Part shown: positions 8,624 through 17,032 of the stretch, in pieces
How positions within the stretch are numbered: the first letter of the stretch is position 1
Layout: each line of letters opens with the position of its first letter
From: CAJXNP01 sp050305935
GTDB lineage: Bacteria; Bacteroidota; Bacteroidia; Cytophagales; Cyclobacteriaceae
Assembly (NCBI GenBank): GCA_050305935.1
Contig: JBNLGG010000021.1
Span: 1 to 61,698 of the forward strand
Length of the DNA: 61,698 nucleotides
Reading direction: 5' to 3'
Notes under the pieces: generated by a model
What the model was told of the DNA's origin: nothing
Seen by the model: only the letters and a program-made list of their open reading frames with translations
Database searches by the model: none
Translations under genes and position numbers: made by a program

Positions 8624-10012
8624 CTACTGAACTAAAGCAAATTCATACCGGTTGCAAGGATTGTACAGCCAGAAAACCACTAATCCCGAAATCGGAAATT
8701 CATAGGCATAGACTACGCCGCCTTCAAAAATCTCATCCGTAACCTCATTAATGTTCAGGATCTTTTCAGGAGTAATGCCTGATGAAAAGTAGTAGCCATT
8801 TGAAAGCGCTACATTTACCCGGTTACCAACGGTGACGGTGGAATCAAAAGACCTAACATGTAAATCACCAAATTCATCAATGATTCCCGTGGAATATTTC
8901 GGGATGGAATCGTTGATTAGTGGCGCGCCATATAAAAAGGCAAAGGCGCTGGCATTTGGATAGTAATCAGCAATGCTGCCCGTCTCCACCAATGAATTGG
9001 CCAAGCTGTCAAAGACAAAAAATGAATTAACAGTGTAGACATTGTCTTCCCTGAAGCCAAACCCACCCGTACTTACCAGGCTGGTTTCCATGGTCATTGG
9101 CCCCACACCATTAATCTGCCCCGTGTATCTTGGTGTACCTTCTGAACCGGATGGGCATATCGGCGGCCCATCCATGGTAAACTGATTCAGGGTCAGTTCG
9201 GCAATCGTGATGTTCGTACCCGTCAAATTGAAGGAGAATGGAACATTCAATATCAACTTATTGCCTGACAATGAATAACCGGAAATATGGAACACTTCAA
9301 TAAAATTGTCCAAAGCAAATACTTCATCGATGTCATTACCCTCCCCTGCTAAACCTATGCCTATCATCCGCTGGCGAGGATCGAGCTCCCAATAGATAGA
9401 AATGTCCTGGTTTTCCAGTATGACATGCTGTAGGGCGGGCAAAGTACCCAGGATGTATGGATTATATCCTTCGAATTGCTCCAGGTTTTCAGACAATTCC
9501 CTGGAAAAAAGCTGGTCTTCATTAGGTCCCGCTGGTTCAAACACCAACTGGGTTTTTACACCCTGGTCAGACTTACTTTCGAAAAGCAAATTGCTACCAT
9601 CCTTTCCCTTATAGATGAATTCAAATTCACCGCCAAAAGTCGACTGGTTTGCTTCAAAGAGGTAGTGAAAGAAACCATAGGTTTCCAGGATCAGTTCCGT
9701 ATTCAGGGCTACATCTACCCGATAGGGCATCGTTTGATCGTAGTATTCGCCATTGTCAGCCGATAGGTCTGACTGTATCCTGACATTGCCATCCTCATTA
9801 AAATCCAGCAAGACAAAGTAAGTCCCCGATATAGGATTTGGCTTGTAATTGACTTTCCAACCATTTTCAGGAACGATCAATTCTCCCATCAATTCTGATG
9901 CCGCCTCTGAAACCCGGTCTTCATAGGGGGGAAGAATTTGTTTCTCTTCAGTGGTGCATGATTGTAGAAAGCCAAACAAAACGGATAATATATATAAATA
10001 GCTTTTCTTCAT
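8624..10012 (-). CDS. DUF4302 family lipoprotein of SusCD-associated operon
   Basis: A 462-residue lipoprotein (lipobox LQSC, Cys19) belonging to the DUF4302 family of Bacteroidota. Features seen: the N-terminal PPYEDRVSEAASELMGEL, NGWKVNYKPNPISGTYFVLLDFNEDGNV, and a beta-rich remainder. It is the last gene of a four-gene minus-strand operon after SusC, SusD and a zinc metallohydrolase, with only three bases between it and the preceding stop. Proteins in this position are usually surface-exposed ligand-binding lipoproteins that help SusC/D capture substrate. The ligand is unknown. Confidence 0.82.
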   Translation of the reverse strand: MKKSYLYILSVLFGFLQSCTTEEKQILPPYEDRVSEAASELMGELIVPENGWKVNYKPNPISGTYFVLLDFNEDGNVRIQSDLSADNGEYYDQTMPYRVDVALNTELILETYGFFHYLFEANQSTFGGEFEFIYKGKDGSNLLFESKSDQGVKTQLVFEPAGPNEDQLFSRELSENLEQFEGYNPYILGTLPALQHVILENQDISIYWELDPRQRMIGIGLAGEGNDIDEVFALDNFIEVFHISGYSLSGNKLILNVPFSFNLTGTNITIAELTLNQFTMDGPPICPSGSEGTPRYTGQINGVGPMTMETSLVSTGGFGFREDNVYTVNSFFVFDSLANSLVETGSIADYYPNASAFAFLYGAPLINDSIPKYSTGIIDEFGDLHVRSFDSTVTVGNRVNVALSNGYYFSSGITPEKILNINEVTDEIFEGGVVYAYEFPISGLVVFWLYNPCNRYEFALVQ

Positions 10013-10015
10013 TTT

Positions 10016-10912
10016 CTAATTTAATCTCGATTGGATTTCGTCTCTTAATTCGGTGAGGTCAATGCCTGTCTTATCTTCATAAAGCGAAGTAATCGATGCC
10101 AGCTTTTCCCTGAGTTTGGCCCGGCCTTCATTTCGCAACAAACAAGCTTCGGTGGTACAATTCGCTTCGTCAATGATAAACTTGGTATCAAAGTTCTGAT
10201 CAAAAAGATAAAAGGCCACTAATTCAGCAAAGTCTTCATTTGGGGAGCTGGTGCCATATGGAGAAACAAATCCCCGCTGTAAAGCCTCTTCATCTGTGAG
10301 GGTATACCAGGAACCAGGGCCGGTATAACCACTCGGGCTAATCTTATCGAATGCTACGGGTAGCTTAAAATTCTGGTGTACTACATGAGCAAACTCGTGA
10401 TAGATCGTCCCCAATTGAAGATCTCTCCATTGATCATCTTCTGGATCCAATGCATTGACATTGGTCAGTGTGATCCTTGCGCCGGCATCCGCCTGACCGA
10501 GAAGTATTGTTCCATTGTCCAGAAAAATCGGGCCTCCCAAAAACACTACTTCTGCCGGTACAAATCGCCTGAAAAACTCCTCCCCATTGTCAACTTTCAT
10601 GTAGGGCTCAAACCAATAGTATTCAAGGAAATCAATCATTGGCCTCACAATATCCAATTTGGGGGGTGTGGCCCGCTGGTTTGGCTGGACGAAATTATCA
10701 TCGTATCTATAGCGAATGGCTACGCCAAATTCCTGAACGAAATTCACATCAATGTATTGATCCAGCTCCGTCTCCAATTGTAAATCACTAGTATTCACCG
10801 GGATATTGAGGTTTTCTTCCGGATAGCACCCTCCCAGGATTACCATGGCCCCTCCAAAAAGGAGAAATTTCCACATACTTTTAAAATTATTTTTTTTAAA
10901 AAATTGTATCAT
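10016..10912 (-). CDS. SusCD-associated zinc metallohydrolase lipoprotein
   Basis: A 298-residue lipoprotein (Cys29 in LGGC) of the substrate import-associated zinc metallohydrolase type (TIGR04549-like). The gluzincin motif HEFAH is at residues 172-176, with a downstream NEDFAE (225-230) that can give the third zinc ligand. It starts two bases after the SusD stop; an internal Met13 is an alternative start. It probably sits on the outer membrane and trims a peptide or other polymer for the SusC/D importer. The presence of a hydrolase with HExxH instead of a glycosidase suggests a peptide or glycopeptide substrate. Confidence 0.85.
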   Translation of the reverse strand: MIQFFKKNNFKSMWKFLLFGGAMVILGGCYPEENLNIPVNTSDLQLETELDQYIDVNFVQEFGVAIRYRYDDNFVQPNQRATPPKLDIVRPMIDFLEYYWFEPYMKVDNGEEFFRRFVPAEVVFLGGPIFLDNGTILLGQADAGARITLTNVNALDPEDDQWRDLQLGTIYHEFAHVVHQNFKLPVAFDKISPSGYTGPGSWYTLTDEEALQRGFVSPYGTSSPNEDFAELVAFYLFDQNFDTKFIIDEANCTTEACLLRNEGRAKLREKLASITSLYEDKTGIDLTELRDEIQSRLN

Positions 10913-10914
10913 AA

Positions 10915-12438
10915 CTATCTCGGATTTGGTTCCAAACCTCCAACCTCTACTGCAGTTATCGGTATTTGAATTACTTTTCTTAAATCATCAGCATCCAGCT
11001 CCATCTCTGTTCCATCAATATCGATATGGGTTACCGGTAGTTGATACCGCTTCAAATCAAACCATCGCATTCCCTGGCAAAGAAATTCTTTTCTTCTTTC
11101 CAGCAGCGTGTATTCCAACAGGATCGCCTGGTCACTGACATTTGGGTTCCCGAAGAAAGCCCTCAAAAGTGGCATAGATATCTGTGCATCATCGTCAAAT
11201 CGCTTGTCTGTAAGTACTTGTAAATCTGCCAGGGCGCTGGATATCCGGTTTCGGTAGATGTTTGCCTCAATTCTGTTGAGCAGGACTTCCTCGCCTCTAA
11301 ATGGTATGTAAATGTGGTAGGGAGTACCTACATTCGAATTTAAGCTACTCCTTTGAAACAGGCTTTGATACCTGGCCGGGAACAGCCCATTCTCACCTTT
11401 TACAAATGCCGGATTTTCGCGATAGTCTGTTGAAAATTGAAACGGACTCGTATCAAACAAGTCGGGATAAAATTGATTATCCGGGCCATGACCATAACTG
11501 GTATAATGGTAAATTGAAATCTTGCGCATCAGCATCAGGTTAGAAGCTTGCTCTGGTGAAGAATAAAGCTGCGGATAGGCGTCTACCGATGAGGAAGCAT
11601 TTAAGAACTCCTCCGAGGTAAGGTCCCTGACGAAGGATTCCGGGTTGTCTCCCAGTAATTCATCAGAGTAATTTATACACTCCCGAAAATCCCATTTAAA
11701 TAAATAAAACCGTGAAGCGAATGCCAACGCAGCATTTTTAGTGAAATGGTATTTCCCGGAATTTGCATAAAAGCTGTCGTCCAGCAATTCAATACCGCGA
11801 AGCATATCGGCTTCCACTTTATCATACACTTGTTGCACAGTATTCCGCTCATATTGCTTGATAAATACTGTTTCCGGAGTCGTAACATAAGGAACTCCCA
11901 GGTCAGTAGCCGCGGTTTCCTCGTCATAGTGTTTCGCAAATATATTAACCAGCATAAAATGCCCGTAGGCCCGCGTTAACAATGCTTCAGCTTCCACAGC
12001 ATCTCTTCTTTTAAGCTCCTCGTCGGTAGTGGTTGGTAAATCATTCAGGACAGCCAGCACTTCGTTCGCATGGGCAATCGCATTGTAGGTCTCGTTCCAG
12101 AATAAGATGGGAGTGTCAAATTCATCAGGATCATTCAGTATATCTTCCCATTTAAATGCCTGCTCGTGAATAGTCCTTAGACTCACCCCACGAATGTATT
12201 GGGCATTATCAGACATCCAGTCTGTAAAATTGTAGCTTGCCACCGAGTAGGCATTCGTGAGCAGCTGGGCCGCCTTCTCCAGGTTATCAAGGTTTACCCT
12301 GTTGTCCGGCACTTCATCCAGGAATTGATTGCAGGAAGTAGAAAAGAAAACAAGGGCAATGAACAAACTCAGGGAAGTCAAACTTCTTCCTGCCTTTCGT
12401 GTGATATTACCTTTTATTTGATCGCTAACCATTCTCAT
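10915..12438 (-). CDS. SusD/RagB family outer-membrane nutrient-binding lipoprotein
   Basis: A 507-residue lipoprotein: the signal anchor ends at STSC (near residue 36), followed by NQFLDEVPDNR, a typical SusD opening, and a TPR-rich helical fold. C-terminal features such as LLERRKEFLCQGMRWFDLKRYQLPV are diagnostic of SusD/RagB. It forms the lid over the SusC barrel and binds substrate. The 114-base gap to susC carries a short palindrome (12473-12490) but no gene, so co-transcription is likely. Confidence 0.93.
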   Translation of the reverse strand: MRMVSDQIKGNITRKAGRSLTSLSLFIALVFFSTSCNQFLDEVPDNRVNLDNLEKAAQLLTNAYSVASYNFTDWMSDNAQYIRGVSLRTIHEQAFKWEDILNDPDEFDTPILFWNETYNAIAHANEVLAVLNDLPTTTDEELKRRDAVEAEALLTRAYGHFMLVNIFAKHYDEETAATDLGVPYVTTPETVFIKQYERNTVQQVYDKVEADMLRGIELLDDSFYANSGKYHFTKNAALAFASRFYLFKWDFRECINYSDELLGDNPESFVRDLTSEEFLNASSSVDAYPQLYSSPEQASNLMLMRKISIYHYTSYGHGPDNQFYPDLFDTSPFQFSTDYRENPAFVKGENGLFPARYQSLFQRSSLNSNVGTPYHIYIPFRGEEVLLNRIEANIYRNRISSALADLQVLTDKRFDDDAQISMPLLRAFFGNPNVSDQAILLEYTLLERRKEFLCQGMRWFDLKRYQLPVTHIDIDGTEMELDADDLRKVIQIPITAVEVGGLEPNPR

Positions 12439-12472
12439 TTCATGTGTTTATAATTGTCTGTTTTCATCGGCA

Positions 12473-12490
12473 TCCCTATAGCTATCGGGA
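12473..12490. repeat. Near-perfect palindrome between susC and susD
   Basis: The 18 bases tccctatagctatcggga are self-complementary apart from one mismatched pair. A related hairpin (tcccgat...atcggga) lies at 508-531 within the group II intron relic. It may be a member of a dispersed short palindrome family. Its position between susC and susD could also let it modulate the stoichiometry of the two mRNAs, but nothing in the sequence proves this. Confidence 0.4.
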
Positions 12491-12552
12491 GAACCTCGCA
12501 TTTTCCAATCATCTTTCTGTGTGACGTTTTCGTCATGCTCGGTCTCATTGAA

Positions 12553-15500
12553 TTAAAAGCCAACATTTAAGGATACAGTAATAAGGCGCGGCTGCGGCAA
12601 GGCTACACCACCCGACCGGAAAAATTCCGGATCCTGGCCTTTCAACGCCTTATCAGAATACAGCAAAGCCAGGTTTTGTCCTTCAAGGGCTACCCTCGCA
12701 AAGGTTAAACCCAGTTTACTACTAATCTGAGACGGAAGACTATAGTTTAGGCTTACAGTACGCAATCTCACATAGTCTCCATTAGCTACCCGTAGTCCAC
12801 TTTTGTTATACAGATCATAAGCAAGCACTACATCACCATTTGACTGGGCAACACCTCGGTCAAGGATTACCGGGATATTGGTTTTGTCTTCATCCCCTGG
12901 TACAGCCCAACGGTTGATCAGTTCGGCTGGCAGTGCATCAAAGTCTGTATAGGTAGCTTTAAATGCATCATTTAACCTCACTTTATAGTCAAATTTAAAT
13001 GAAAGAAGTACTGTCAGACTCAGATTTTTATAATTGAATACGTTACTAAAGCCTCCCGCCATTCTCGGCTCGGTGGGACCTTCGTACTGCAATGTGGCAT
13101 TAAGATCTTCCCTGCTCTGCAAATCATACTGGTAGACTACTTCTCCATTTGCGTCATAAAACTCCGGGATTCCCTGGCTATTCAAACCGGAAAACCTGGT
13201 AGAGTAAAGCCCTCTGCGAGGCCCGCCCAAAACTGCCGCTCCGCCTGCGTTGATGGCGTCTACCAACCGTGGACCAAAATCCAGCCGGGTAATTTTATCA
13301 AAGGTATACCCAAGATTTACATTGGTAGTCCAGGAAAAATTAGACTTTCGAAGATTAACCGAATTCAAGGTTACTTCGTAGCCCCACGCACTTAAGTCGG
13401 CAAAATTACCGGTTTTTAGCCCCTGTCCGCCAATCCCACTTGTTTGCACATTTCCGATCAAATCAAATCCCAAACGGTTGTAATAATTCAGGTAGGCGCT
13501 GAACCGTTCGTCAAACATGGAAAAATCCATTCCAACGTTAAACTCCTTTAGCTTTTCCCAGGTTAATTCTGTATTGGCCAGATCGAGAATATAAAGATAG
13601 GGTTCTACGTCTGTAGGACGGATTGTGATATCCGCCTGGAGGTTTAATAAGGCGCTGGACTCCGGTGGCAAATTTCCTGAAATACCGTAGGTAGCCCTGA
13701 TCTTAAAATAATCAAATAGGTTATTTAACGAGGTTAAGCTTTTGAAAAAGGGTTCTTCATTGACATTCCAGGCACCGCTGACATTCCAGGTAGGTAAAAA
13801 CCTCGCCTGGTCACTTTCGCCTAGCTGGTTGGACCCATCGTACCTCACGATAAAATTCCCAACATACCTTGATTTATAAGCATAGCCTCCATTGAAAAAG
13901 AACCCGATAAAGCGATCTTTTTCTTCATTCAGACTGAAATAATCAATATCCTGCAGGTTATAGAATTCGATAATATTGGGGTCAGTGACTACAACGCCCC
14001 CACTCTCATACACCACCCCCATTCCTGTCGAACTGGTGGAAGATCGGTTCGTGTAGCGGATTTCATTACCTGCCAGAATGTTTACATCATGAATATTCTT
14101 AAACTTTTTCGACCATTCTGCACTCACCCTGCTGAAAAAATTGGAAAGATTGCTTTGATCAAGGTATTTAAAACCACCCTGTGGCAATACCACCACCGGA
14201 TTCAGGCCTGGATTGTTGGGATCACGAAACAGGAGGTTATTGGACTCCTGAATAAACTGGGTCTGGTTAGCACGGTAAGCTTCGGCCTGATTAGAGTTTT
14301 CGTGGACGGTATGATCAGTTTTAGAACTGGCATATCTGCCCTGAAATACACCTTTGATAGACAAGCTTTCTATTGGACGAATTTCAAAATCCGTTTGGGC
14401 GGACACGTCTACCACATTAATATCGATATAATTGTATGCCAGCTCATCCAGTATATTGAAAGGAGCATAATTCCTTCTGAAATACTCCCGGTTACCGTTT
14501 TCGTCAAGCGCCCGAATGGACCTGCTGGTATTGATAGCGTAGCTGTAAGGATTCACATCAAACCCACGGCTGTATTGGCCGGTGATCGGATCAAATTCGC
14601 GATTCCTTGTGCCAGGCGCCTGCTGGTCGCGGAAGCTGGCCGTTAATTTTAATCCAAAAGTAAATTTGTCGGAAAGAAAATACGTGTTGCGGGCCGTTCC
14701 TGTAAAGCGTCGCACATTGTCAGCAATTGTCTGCCCCTGGTCTCCCAGGTAACTTACAGAATAGTAGTTGTTTGATTTTTCATTTCCAGTGGTGAAACTT
14801 AGCGAATGCTGTTGTTGCAATCCATAGTCCCTGAAAAGCAGATCAAACCAATCTGTATTGGCATTTTCATATTGATTAAGAAACTCTTCATTAAGAGATC
14901 CTCCCGGCCCCCAATCCAGCTCGTGGTTTGCAATGAGGGAGTACATTTTGCCCATAGCGCCAAAATTCTGCGCTTTGACAGATGTGGTAATATCAATCAA
15001 ACCCTTTTGCTGCATCTCCCGATAGACTGACATCTCTTCTGCGGAATTGAGAAGATTGAACTGATTATAAGTAGGCCGGAGCTTCACTGAGAAGTTACCG
15101 GTGTAATTGACCTGCAATTTTCCGCTTCTCCCTCTCTTGGTCGTTATTACGATCACCCCATTCGCTGCCCTGGCCCCGTAGATGGCAGTAGCAGACGCAT
15201 CTTTTAACACCTCGAAAGATTCTATGTCATTGGGATTCAGGTTGGCCATAGAAGAGCTTACCAGCGTATTGGCATTACCGGAAATGAAATCCTCGGTATC
15301 CACATTGGCTAGCTCCTCGAGAATCACTCCATCAACTACAAAAAGAGGCTGGTTATTTCCATTGATGGATGTATTGCCCCTGATCCTGATTTTGGGACTC
15401 GTACCAAATGTTCCCGAAACATTGTCAACCGAGACACCGGCCACCTGCCCTTCCAGCGCCCGGCTCGCATCCGGGATACCGGCAGCCTTTATGTCTTCCA

Positions 15501-15879
15501 TGCTTATCCGCTCAGCGGCCCCGGTGAAAAGCTTTCTATCCACCTCCTGAAAACCCGTAACCACCACTTCTTCCAACTGCTTTGTGTCTAATTCCAGCAC
15601 CACGTCAATGACGGAGCGGCCGTTTATCTGAATTTCCTGGGATTTGTACCCAACATATGAATAAACCAACGCTTCCGAATTTTCCTCTATATTGACCGTA
15701 TAGTTACCGTCGTAATCGGTAATGGTGCCGGTAGTTGTCCCTTTAATGAATACGCTTACACCAGGCAATCCCTGACCATCATCTGACGAAATGATCTTTC
15801 CCTTAACAGTCGTCTGTTGCGCTAATAATGAAAGAGGGAAAAGAAATATGAAGGCACTAAAAAATAAAAGTCTCTGCAT
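12553..15879 (-). CDS. SusC/RagA family TonB-linked outer-membrane transporter
   Basis: A 1108-residue TonB-dependent importer. It has a signal peptide ending at LLAQQ (about residue 22), a carboxypeptidase regulatory-like domain (about 24-110, VKGKIISSDDGQGLPGVSVF), the linker ELDTKQLEEVVVTGF, a plug domain with RIRGNTSINGNNQPLFVVDGV, and a long beta barrel. The size is normal for the family. No anti-sigma-interacting N-terminal extension is present, and no sigma/anti-sigma pair or hybrid two-component regulator lies next to it. It heads the SusC-SusD-metallohydrolase-DUF4302 operon and should import whatever that hydrolase releases. Confidence 0.95.
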   Translation of the reverse strand: MQRLLFFSAFIFLFPLSLLAQQTTVKGKIISSDDGQGLPGVSVFIKGTTTGTITDYDGNYTVNIEENSEALVYSYVGYKSQEIQINGRSVIDVVLELDTKQLEEVVVTGFQEVDRKLFTGAAERISMEDIKAAGIPDASRALEGQVAGVSVDNVSGTFGTSPKIRIRGNTSINGNNQPLFVVDGVILEELANVDTEDFISGNANTLVSSSMANLNPNDIESFEVLKDASATAIYGARAANGVIVITTKRGRSGKLQVNYTGNFSVKLRPTYNQFNLLNSAEEMSVYREMQQKGLIDITTSVKAQNFGAMGKMYSLIANHELDWGPGGSLNEEFLNQYENANTDWFDLLFRDYGLQQQHSLSFTTGNEKSNNYYSVSYLGDQGQTIADNVRRFTGTARNTYFLSDKFTFGLKLTASFRDQQAPGTRNREFDPITGQYSRGFDVNPYSYAINTSRSIRALDENGNREYFRRNYAPFNILDELAYNYIDINVVDVSAQTDFEIRPIESLSIKGVFQGRYASSKTDHTVHENSNQAEAYRANQTQFIQESNNLLFRDPNNPGLNPVVVLPQGGFKYLDQSNLSNFFSRVSAEWSKKFKNIHDVNILAGNEIRYTNRSSTSSTGMGVVYESGGVVVTDPNIIEFYNLQDIDYFSLNEEKDRFIGFFFNGGYAYKSRYVGNFIVRYDGSNQLGESDQARFLPTWNVSGAWNVNEEPFFKSLTSLNNLFDYFKIRATYGISGNLPPESSALLNLQADITIRPTDVEPYLYILDLANTELTWEKLKEFNVGMDFSMFDERFSAYLNYYNRLGFDLIGNVQTSGIGGQGLKTGNFADLSAWGYEVTLNSVNLRKSNFSWTTNVNLGYTFDKITRLDFGPRLVDAINAGGAAVLGGPRRGLYSTRFSGLNSQGIPEFYDANGEVVYQYDLQSREDLNATLQYEGPTEPRMAGGFSNVFNYKNLSLTVLLSFKFDYKVRLNDAFKATYTDFDALPAELINRWAVPGDEDKTNIPVILDRGVAQSNGDVVLAYDLYNKSGLRVANGDYVRLRTVSLNYSLPSQISSKLGLTFARVALEGQNLALLYSDKALKGQDPEFFRSGGVALPQPRLITVSLNVGF

Positions 15880-16108
15880 CCGGTTTTTTATATGTGCTAA
15901 TTAAAGACTCAAAATATGAAATTATTATGAATCCCAAGAATTAATTGTGTCTCGTACCAACATTTTTGTAACAAACATCTACATTCTTATTTGTAGCTAC
16001 AAAAAACCAAGGTTGTCTAAGAATGGTTTGCGATCTTTATTTAAACAAAGATACACCTACATGCAACCTTTACCCTATCAAGACAATCCCTATCAAAAAA
16101 AAGCAATT

Positions 16109-17032
16109 ATGAAAAAAGAACATTTCCTTACCATTCTTATCCTGGTTGCCATCACAACCATGCTTTCCAACTGTGTTGACACTTTTGCGGATGAACCTCA
16201 TACCGTTAAAAAATTTGATGCAAGTTCAGTATCTTATCTCGATGTAAATACTTCGGGTGGATCAATCACCGCCATTGGAGAATCGGGTACCAACCAGATA
16301 ATTGTTGAAATGTATGTCAATTCCTGGAAGACAAAAAGTGAAGAGAAGATTCAGCGGGAATTGGAAAATTTTGATATTAAAATTGCCAAAGAAGGCAATA
16401 CAGTTATTGCTTCGGCAAAGTCGCGCTCGAACTGGGGGATAAACACCATCAGTATTTCTTTCAAAGTTTACACTCCTTCCGCCATGTCGGCAAAACTCAA
16501 CACGAGCGGGGGCTCCATCACCATGAAGGGTCTTTCGGGAGACCAGCACCTAAACACCAGCGGTGGTAGTATTACTATGGAAGGTCTAAACGGTGAAATC
16601 GTAGCCAGCACTTCCGGTGGTAGCATTAACTTACAAGATATCAGGGGAAATCTCAGGGGAACGACCAGTGGCGGTTCCATCAATGCCGAAGACTTAAATG
16701 GCGAGTTTGATCTCTCAACTTCCGGAGGAAGCATAAAACTTGAAGACGTCCGCGGTAAAATGAATGCCCACACGAGTGGAGGTGGTATCAGAGCTACAAT
16801 ACTGGAGCTTACTGGTGACATTACGTTAAAAACCAGTGGTGGATCTATCAATGCCACACTTCCCGAAAACACTGGAATGGATGTTTATTTTAAAGGAAAC
16901 TCTGTTAATGTGCCATTGAAAAACTTTAGTGGCAGATCAGAAGATGATAAAATTGACGGAACAATAAATGGCGGCGGATCAAAAGTTACGCTGGTAACAA
17001 GTGGCGGATCAGTGAACGTCCACTACCAATAA
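16109..17032 (+). CDS. DUF4097-family beta-solenoid lipoprotein with TSGGSI repeats
   Basis: About 307 residues from the ATG at 16109, chosen because it begins a lipoprotein signal (MKKEHFLTILILVAITTMLSNC); an open frame extends 54 codons upstream but lacks a signal. The core consists of TSGGSI-type repeats. From 16499 they recur with an exact 54-base (18-residue) period at 16553, 16607, 16661, 16715 and 16769, as expected for a right-handed beta-solenoid of the DUF4097 family. Such proteins are often putative adhesins or bactofilin-like surface polymers. It is divergent from susC across 229 bases and converges on the GH92 gene with no gap. Confidence 0.82.
   Translation: MKKEHFLTILILVAITTMLSNCVDTFADEPHTVKKFDASSVSYLDVNTSGGSITAIGESGTNQIIVEMYVNSWKTKSEEKIQRELENFDIKIAKEGNTVIASAKSRSNWGINTISISFKVYTPSAMSAKLNTSGGSITMKGLSGDQHLNTSGGSITMEGLNGEIVASTSGGSINLQDIRGNLRGTTSGGSINAEDLNGEFDLSTSGGSIKLEDVRGKMNAHTSGGGIRATILELTGDITLKTSGGSINATLPENTGMDVYFKGNSVNVPLKNFSGRSEDDKIDGTINGGGSKVTLVTSGGSVNVHYQ

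Noticed and set aside
12439..12552. Possible small gene or regulator between susD and susC
   Set aside because: Only 114 bases with no open frame; just a short palindrome is present.
14089..14646. 185-codon open frame antisense to susC
   Set aside because: It is a shadow of the long SusC frame with no independent family features.
16499..16822. Regular 54-base periodic repeats that look like a CRISPR array
   Set aside because: They encode a continuous TSGGSI protein solenoid, with no constant repeat and variable spacer pattern.
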